From the NCBI GenBank assembly GCA_018335195.1, contig JAGXKN010000023.1:1-55220 (forward strand): DNA of 55,220 nt. The letters run 5' to 3'. Position numbers and translations under genes: made by a program. A model generated the notes under the pieces. The model made no database searches, was not told the DNA's origin, and saw nothing but the letters and a program-made list of their open reading frames with translations. The DNA is from Desulfobacterales bacterium. Lineage in GTDB: Bacteria > Desulfobacterota > Desulfobacteria > Desulfobacterales > Desulfosalsimonadaceae. Shown one piece after another: positions 50,103 to 55,220 of the stretch. Position 1 is the first letter of the stretch. Every line of letters begins with the position of its first letter.

Positions 50103-50690
50103 TTAATAGACAAATTCAATTCCGTGCCAGTCGGTTTCAAAATCCCAGAGGGAAACGAAAAAGAAAACATAGTTCAGGTAAAAGGGCAGTTCCACCTTGT
50201 CGAGTTCGGCCTTGGCACTTAACCGGTAGCGCTTGCCTTTTTCGAGTTCTTTCATGGGCGCCACGGCCAGGCTCTTGATTTCCGACATCCACTGCCGGGC
50301 CTCCTCAAAGGAATCCGTGGTAAGCGCGCGGTTGTCTTCCCAGGACCGCTTGACAGTGAAACGTTTTTTGAGATTTTCATACTTGATGGTATGGGTGACT
50401 TTCCGTTTGGCTACTGTGGAATTGGGCAGAATGAAAGGATTGATTTTTTCCAGCCGCACAATAAAGGAAAAAGATGTGGGAATCCCGTTTAATACGGCTT
50501 GCCGCATTTTTTCGGTAAACGCGCCCTCCACCTTGACGAAAAGCAGCAGATTGTCCCGGTTGTTGCTCACGACCATGTCTTCGAGCCGGGCTTCCTGGGC
50601 CCGGAGCGCGGCCGGGAGCAGGACGGTGGCGATTGCCGCGGCCAGCATGATTGCTGCTGAAAATCGGATAACAGAACAATGAATTCGCAT
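50103..50690 (-). CDS. DUF4390-family exported protein
   Basis: 195 residues. Signal peptide (SAAIMLAAAIATVLLPAALRAQ), then a compact domain with EDMVVSNNRDNLLLFVKVEGAFTEKMRQAVLNGIPTSFSFIVRLEKI, TVKRSWEDNRALTTDSFEEARQWM, and YFFFV-like C-terminus. DUF4390 proteins commonly stand upstream of NtrY-type kinases, so a periplasmic accessory to the sensor is plausible but unproven. 42 nt before ntrY and 31 nt after lpxC. Confidence 0.85.
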   Translation of the reverse strand: MRIHCSVIRFSAAIMLAAAIATVLLPAALRAQEARLEDMVVSNNRDNLLLFVKVEGAFTEKMRQAVLNGIPTSFSFIVRLEKINPFILPNSTVAKRKVTHTIKYENLKKRFTVKRSWEDNRALTTDSFEEARQWMSEIKSLAVAPMKELEKGKRYRLSAKAELDKVELPFYLNYVFFFVSLWDFETDWHGIEFVY

Positions 50691-50721
50691 TTGACTTCCG
50701 GCTGTGTTGTGTGCCTGACAA

Positions 50722-51615
50722 TTACCGGGTGGCGCCGGCAGTATCCATCATGTCAATGGTCGCGGTTTTCCAGTTCTTTTTTTGCTTGAAAAACGTTTTC
50801 AAAAACGCGTGGTTGAAATTGTGCCCGGACTTGTGCAGGGTGATATGACCCAGAATCGGCAGCCCGAGCAGGGAAAAATCCCCGATGCAGTCCAGAATCT
50901 TGTGCCGCACGAATTCATCCGGCCAGCGCAGCCCCTCGCCGTTGACCACGCCGTTTTCATCAATGGCCACGGAATTTTCCAGCGAACCGCCCCTGGCCAG
51001 GCCATAGAATTTCATCATCTCCAGTTCGTGCAGGAACCCGAAGGTCCGGGCTCCGGATATTTCGGCTTCAAAGCGCTCGTCGCTCAATTCGATTTCATAG
51101 GTTTGCCTGCCGATGGCCGGGTGGTCGAAATCAATTGTGCACGTGATGATCCGGCGGCTGTCCGGGTAAACGCATACAGACTTGTCTTGTTCCTCGATCC
51201 GGACCGGTTTTTCAATGATAAAATAAAACCGCGGTACATCCTGCTCGACGATGCCCTTTTCGCGGATCTGCCGGGTAAACAGAGCTGCGCTGCCGTCCAT
51301 GATGGGCAGTTCGTAGTCGTCGAGCTCCACCAGCGCGTTGTCAACGGAAAGTCCGGACAGGGTCGCCATCAGGTGTTCGATTGTCGAGACGATGCATCCG
51401 CTCTCCCCGATTACTGTGGCCAGGCTGGTGTCCACCACCCGGTTGAAGTGTCCGGCGACCGTCGGTTTTGCGGGCAGATCCATGCGCCTGAACCGGACGC
51501 CGTAGTTCGGCGGCGCCGGGTGTACGGTCAGGTTTACGGTTTTTCCGGAATGCACGCCCTGGCCGGAAAAAGAAACCGGAGCCGCCAGGGTCCGCTGTTT
51601 TTTATATAGTCCCAT
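50722..51615 (-). CDS. lpxC: UDP-3-O-acyl-N-acetylglucosamine deacetylase LpxC
   Basis: 297 residues, standard length. Zinc ligands H81 (TIEHLMA) and the His/Asp of RHKILDCIGD, catalytic His in SGHNFNHAF, QGVHSG near the N-terminus. Commits UDP-GlcNAc derivatives to lipid A, so the cell has LPS-type outer membrane. A spaced palindrome TATCGGAA / TTCCGATA lies 33-60 nt before the ATG, a candidate operator. Confidence 0.96.
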   Translation of the reverse strand: MGLYKKQRTLAAPVSFSGQGVHSGKTVNLTVHPAPPNYGVRFRRMDLPAKPTVAGHFNRVVDTSLATVIGESGCIVSTIEHLMATLSGLSVDNALVELDDYELPIMDGSAALFTRQIREKGIVEQDVPRFYFIIEKPVRIEEQDKSVCVYPDSRRIITCTIDFDHPAIGRQTYEIELSDERFEAEISGARTFGFLHELEMMKFYGLARGGSLENSVAIDENGVVNGEGLRWPDEFVRHKILDCIGDFSLLGLPILGHITLHKSGHNFNHAFLKTFFKQKKNWKTATIDMMDTAGATR

Positions 51616-51647
51616 GGGGATTGCTGTCCTTGTGCCGCTTATGTGAA

Positions 51648-51675
51648 TATCGGAATAAAAACGCGATTTCCGATA
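51648..51675. promoter_or_regulatory. Spaced inverted repeat upstream of lpxC
   Basis: 8-bp arms TATCGGAA and TTCCGATA with a 12-nt spacer, in a 162-bp AT-rich gap between a receiver gene and lpxC. Arms separated by about two helical turns suit a dimeric regulator. Confidence 0.35.
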
Positions 51676-51777
51676 GGATTTGGTAATTGTAAATTATATT
51701 TCATATAACGAATAATAAATCAAAATGCAATGCGGACAGCAGATCCGATCGGCAGGCCGGCGGCAGTGGCGGGCGGA

Positions 51778-52131
51778 TTAAGTGTTTTGATTTATAATGT
51801 CAATGACTTCATTCGGGTCGAACGGCTTTGACAGGTACCCCACGGCATCGCGCACCGACAGATGCCGCGAGGCCATGGCGCTGATGATCAGCACCGGCGT
51901 GTCCTGAAGCTCGCCGCCCTGCTTGCGCAGTTTCCGGTAAAAACGGGTTCCCCATTCCTCGGGCATTTCCAGGTCCAGGGTAATCAGGTCCGGCTTTTCT
52001 CGCTGCAGCACCTCCATGGCTTCCACCCCGTCATAGGCCTCACAGGTTTCAAACCCGTTGTTTTTCAGTACGCTGACCAGGTATTTGACCGTGGTCGGGT
52101 CATCGTCGATGACAAGGATTTTTTTGGCCAT
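51778..52131 (-). CDS. Stand-alone CheY-like receiver protein
   Basis: 117 residues. Acidic pocket IDDD and phosphoacceptor D53 (TLDLEMP), Ser and Lys of the switch (ISAMAS, LSKPF). No output domain, so it relays phosphoryl groups or acts by protein contacts. Strong AAGGAGGT ribosome site. Lies between the REC-PAS-kinase and lpxC. Confidence 0.92.
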   Translation of the reverse strand: MAKKILVIDDDPTTVKYLVSVLKNNGFETCEAYDGVEAMEVLQREKPDLITLDLEMPEEWGTRFYRKLRKQGGELQDTPVLIISAMASRHLSVRDAVGYLSKPFDPNEVIDIINQNT

Positions 52132-52216
52132 AATTACCTCCTTGCTTGATATCTAATAATCAGGGTGTTGGGTCACGTCTAATTAAATATGGGACGGATT
52201 GCAAAATTTTACCCAT

Positions 52217-52250
52217 AAATTCGAAGCATGAAATCCGAAATTCGAAAACA
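52217..52250. repeat. Copy of the CGAAA/TTTCG dispersed repeat family
   Basis: AAATTCGAAGCATGAAATCC followed by GAAATTCGAAAACA. Closely related to the complement of the right half of the 47667-47809 element. Falls between the kinase gene and the receiver gene. Confidence 0.55.
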
Positions 52251-52268
52251 GTATTTTCAAATTTGCCA

Positions 52269-53780
52269 TTATTCCCCGTATGGAATCCGGATGCGAAAGC
52301 GCGTGCCCTGGCCCGGGGTGGATTCCACCTCGATGGTGCCGTTGTGCTGGCCGACGATTTTCTGGGTGATAAACAGCCCGATGCCGGTACCCTGGGAGCG
52401 TTTTGAAGAGTAAAACAGCTTGAAGATTTTTTCCCGGGTTTCCGCGTCCATGCCCGGACCGGTGTCGCTGATGTCAAAGCAGACCGCCCCGTTTTCGGCA
52501 AAAGCCCGGAACTCGATGCGGTGCGAAGTTTTCTCCCGGTCTTCGGCGCAGGCGTCCAGGGCGTTTTCCAGGATGTTGACGATGGCGGCCCGGAGCTGCT
52601 CGGCATCAATGGTGATCCGGCTGTTTTCCAGGGATTCATCCACCTCCCGGACAAGCTCGATGCCGGCTTCTTTGGCACGGGCGTCCACCACTTCCGCGGT
52701 TTCGTGCACAAATTCGGAGATATCGGCCGGCTGTTTATCAAGCTTCATTTCCCGGGCATAATACAGGATGTCAAGCACCATGTGCTTGATCCGGTCGGAC
52801 ATGGTCTTGACGGTTTTAAGCCCCTCGGAGATTTCTTCCGGATCATCGTGGGAAAATCCGGAATTGAGCATGTAGACCCCGCCGTCAAGCCCGGTTAAAA
52901 GCCCCTTGATGCCGTGGGAGACCGAACCCACCATCAGGCCCAGGGAGGCAAGGTGATCCTTTAAATCCAGGAGCTGGGAGATTTCGGTCATCATGATCAT
53001 TACCCGGGAGACCTCTCCGGTTTCGTCCTGCAGGGGCGTGGTCCAGGCAAACATGTGGCGGCTCTGGGCCCCGTCCGGGGTGAATTTGAGTTCCGCCTGG
53101 CAGGTCTGGTTTTCATCAAAGGTGTGGGCCACCGGGCAGTCGAGGCAGGGCTCGTCCGAGCCCTTGAACAGCTTGTAGCAATGGATTCCCCGGGGATCAT
53201 CAAGCTCGAAATCGGATTTCAGGGTCTTGTTGGCTGCAGTGATTTCGTAATCGCCGTCAATGACGGCCACATATCCGGGAAGTTCGTCAAAAAGCCTGCG
53301 AAAACGGGCGTCTTCAGCGCTTTCGCCTTCTTTTGCCGCATCGGTGAGCCGGTCGGTTTTCTGCCGGACCATGTCCTCGAGGTTTTCTGTATAACTGCGC
53401 CACTGCTGGCGCAGCTTGATGCGCTGCCTGGCTTTTTCCAGGGCGTTTTCCAGCTCCCGGTCTTCGATGGGCTTGGTGATGAAATCCGTGGCTTCGTATT
53501 TCAGGCTTTTGATAGCCAGGTCCATGTCCCCGTGACCGGTGATCAGGATGACTTCGGTGTCCGGGTCTTCGGCCTTGAGCTTGCGCAGAAGGTCAATGCC
53601 GTCCATTCCGGGCATCTTAATGTCTGCCAGCACGATCGGCGGTCGGTTGTTGCGAAACTCCTGCAACGCGGCTTCCCCGTTTTCCGCAGTATGTACTTCA
53701 TAGCCCATATCAGACAGGGAAAGGCCCAGAACTCTGCGGATGCCCTCTTCATCGTCAACAAGGAGTATTTTTTCCGCCAT
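52269..53780 (-). CDS. REC-PAS-histidine kinase with Cys-rich PAS
   Basis: 503 residues. REC (D53), coiled-coil linker (~110-155), PAS (~160-275) with C201, C212, C215 and C227 (HCYKLFKGSDEPCLDCP), an atypical H-box GSVSHGIKGLLTG (His289), and HATPase (NILENALDACAED, DTGPGMD, GTGIGLFITQKIVGQHNG). The Cys pattern could bind metal or act as a redox switch. It lies between a sigma-54 activator and a lone receiver, all leftward, so they may form a phosphorelay. Confidence 0.9.
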   Translation of the reverse strand: MAEKILLVDDEEGIRRVLGLSLSDMGYEVHTAENGEAALQEFRNNRPPIVLADIKMPGMDGIDLLRKLKAEDPDTEVILITGHGDMDLAIKSLKYEATDFITKPIEDRELENALEKARQRIKLRQQWRSYTENLEDMVRQKTDRLTDAAKEGESAEDARFRRLFDELPGYVAVIDGDYEITAANKTLKSDFELDDPRGIHCYKLFKGSDEPCLDCPVAHTFDENQTCQAELKFTPDGAQSRHMFAWTTPLQDETGEVSRVMIMMTEISQLLDLKDHLASLGLMVGSVSHGIKGLLTGLDGGVYMLNSGFSHDDPEEISEGLKTVKTMSDRIKHMVLDILYYAREMKLDKQPADISEFVHETAEVVDARAKEAGIELVREVDESLENSRITIDAEQLRAAIVNILENALDACAEDREKTSHRIEFRAFAENGAVCFDISDTGPGMDAETREKIFKLFYSSKRSQGTGIGLFITQKIVGQHNGTIEVESTPGQGTRFRIRIPYGE

Positions 53781-53870
53781 TTTTCAAACTCCGCGGTGTT
53801 TATCGCTTACGCGCATATCCCGGCTGTTCTTCTCCGGGGAGGATTTATGGGCGAAAGGATTTGCAAATGC

Positions 53871-55220
53871 CTATGAGGCGATTTCATATTTTTTCATCTT
53901 TCGCCAGAGCGTGGAACGGTCAATGTTTAAAATTTTTGCCGCGCGGGTTTTGTTCCAGCGGCACTGCGCCAGTGCGTTCATGATCTTGATCCGCTCGCTG
54001 CGGTCCCCGGAGCCGGACGTTTCCGGATCCGGTCCCGGGGATTCGGCTGGCGCCTCGGATTCGGTCAGGGCCCGCGGAAAATGCTGCGTTTCAATGGTGT
54101 CGCCCCGGCAGATAATCACTGCGTGTTCCAGGATGTTTTCCAGTTCCCGCACGTTTCCAGGATAATCATAATTAAGCAGAATGTGCATGGCCGGCTTGGA
54201 TATTTTTTTGACCGGCACATCCATGGCGGTGCAGAGTTTTTTCAGTATGTGGTGAATGAGCAGGGGCAGGTCGCTCTTGCGGTCTTTCAGCGGCGGCAGG
54301 GCAATGCGCATGACATTGAGCCGGTAAAACAGGTCCTGCCGGAAGCGCCTTTCCTTGACCAGCTGGTGCAAGTCCTGGTTGGTGGCAGATATGATGCGCA
54401 CATCCACACCCGTGGTTTTACGGGATCCAAGAGGGTAAAATTCCCGGTCCTCGATCACCCGCAGCAGCTTGGCTTGCAGCGGCATCGGAAGATCCCCGAT
54501 TTCATCGAGAAATATGGTGCCGCCTTCCGCCTCCTGGAAGCGGCCGGGCTTGTCGCGGTCCGCGCCGGTAAAGGCCCCCCGTACATAACCGAACATCTCG
54601 GATTCCAGCAGGGTGCCTGGCAGAGAGGCGCAGTTGACCTTGACCAGCTTGCGCTCGGCCCGCGGGCTGGCATTATGGGTAATCTTTGCCAGCAGGTCCT
54701 TTCCCGTGCCCGTGGGCCCCTCGATCAGGGTGGTGGTGTCTGTGGCCGCCACCATGGGGATCATGTCAAAGATTTTCTGCATGTCCGGATGACGCCCGAT
54801 CATGTCGTAGAAAGTGTAGCGGTCCTTGATGGCGCTGTCGAAATGGTACTTCAGCGACAGGTCGGTAATCGTGGTCAGTCCGCCCACGATCATGTCGGAT
54901 TCGTTTTTTAAGGGCAGATATGTCACCCGCACCGGCAGGGGGTGGCCCTGTTCGGTAATCAGCCGGGTTTCGGCGGTGAGATGCTCGCTGTTGCCGTTGG
55001 GATAGCCGCAATGGTCGAGTACGTCCTTGCAGAACCAGGGGCCGAAAAACGATTTGCAGGATTTGCCCAGCAGCTCGCTGCGGGAAAAGCCGGTAATCTG
55101 TTCGGCCTTGGTGTTGACAAACGTGACATGGTTGCCCCGGTCCAGGGTCAGGATGCCGATATCCAGGTTGTCCAAAATCAGCTTGAGCCGGAGGTCGTCA
55201 AACCGGATGCGCTTGATGAG
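53871..55220 (-). CDS. PAS-containing sigma-54 activator (5' end beyond window)
   Basis: The frame stays open to the right edge, so the start is outside. A PAS domain ([34 protein letters not shown]), AAA+ domain with GPTGTGKD, intact GAFTGA ([14 protein letters not shown]), Walker B FLDEIGDL and a Fis-type HTH ([24 protein letters not shown]). Activates sigma-54 promoters after sensing through PAS. A Cys-rich stretch ([15 protein letters not shown]) in the PAS resembles the Cys pattern of the neighbouring kinase. No REC domain is visible in the part seen. Confidence 0.92.
   Translation of the reverse strand, partial: LIKRIRFDDLRLKLILDNLDIGILTLDRGNHVTFVNTKAEQITGFSRSELLGKSCKSFFGPWFCKDVLDHCGYPNGNSEHLTAETRLITEQGHPLPVRVTYLPLKNESDMIVGGLTTITDLSLKYHFDSAIKDRYTFYDMIGRHPDMQKIFDMIPMVAATDTTTLIEGPTGTGKDLLAKITHNASPRAERKLVKVNCASLPGTLLESEMFGYVRGAFTGADRDKPGRFQEAEGGTIFLDEIGDLPMPLQAKLLRVIEDREFYPLGSRKTTGVDVRIISATNQDLHQLVKERRFRQDLFYRLNVMRIALPPLKDRKSDLPLLIHHILKKLCTAMDVPVKKISKPAMHILLNYDYPGNVRELENILEHAVIICRGDTIETQHFPRALTESEAPAESPGPDPETSGSGDRSERIKIMNALAQCRWNKTRAAKILNIDRSTLWRKMKKYEIAS

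Noticed and set aside
1-55220. CRISPR arrays, rRNA, tRNA or a defence island
   Set aside because: No regularly spaced repeats, no rRNA or tRNA stretches and no nuclease/helicase/toxin set were recognised in any intergenic gap.

Overview
The window reads as chromosomal DNA of a Gram-negative, GC-rich bacterium, most likely an anaerobic Desulfobacterota (Desulfobacterales-like) organism. Evidence is lpxC, a MenG-type methyltransferase, liv-type transporters packaged with acyl-CoA synthetases, MttB-family methyltransferases, a HpaB/4-hydroxybutyryl-CoA-dehydratase-fold protein, a DsrE protein beside a Cys-rich tRNA thiolase, and many sigma-54 regulators. No sulfate-reduction gene, rRNA, tRNA, CRISPR array or intact transposase is visible, so the taxonomic placement is inference.

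Layout. 1-9.9 kb: a large STAND/MalT-like regulator ending in a winged helix (cut by the window edge), divergent from a sirtuin; then a leftward run of a FAH hydrolase, a SlyD-like/methyltransferase fusion, a HpaB-fold protein, and a galT / tRNA thiolase / dsrE operon. 9.9-18.1 kb: an AT-rich spacer, a livH-livM-livK / acyl-CoA synthetase / livG-livF operon, and a second AT-rich spacer. The two spacers share two diverged repeat pairs that bracket the operon. 18.1-33.5 kb: metabolic and accessory genes, including a second acyl-CoA ligase with a strong promoter, a SagB-type nitroreductase divergent from a DUF2284 Cys protein around a Fur-like palindrome, tex, two tandem non-pyrrolysine MttB paralogues, a dual-specificity phosphatase, a nitronate-monooxygenase-like enzyme, a MaoC-fold protein and several unassigned envelope proteins.

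33.5-55.2 kb is mostly housekeeping: menG, dnaJ, queD, pyrE; a cell-division/peptidoglycan block (ftsE-ftsX-envC-ctpA-yibQ-like); prmA, pcm, popT (DUF368), coaD, rsmD; then a leftward regulatory/envelope block of a sigma-54 activator, a REC-PAS-kinase, a lone receiver, lpxC, a DUF4390 protein and an NtrY/NtrX pair. The NtrX-like regulator has GAFPGA in place of GAFTGA.

How the genes may work together (inference): the liv operon probably imports a carboxylic acid or amino acid that the co-transcribed ligase activates to a CoA thioester. FtsEX would gate the catalytically degenerate SH3-EnvC protein at the septum, with CtpA and the deacetylase-fold protein acting in the same periplasmic module. 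DsrE may supply sulfur to the adjacent thiolase. I did not find one clear-cut new defence or biosynthetic system. The best leads are the repeat-bracketed liv cassette, the PPIase-methyltransferase fusion, the cluster-less dehydratase homologue, the GAFPGA regulator, the 90-nt inverted repeat at 21346-21435 and the regulator/sirtuin divergon with operator-like repeats.
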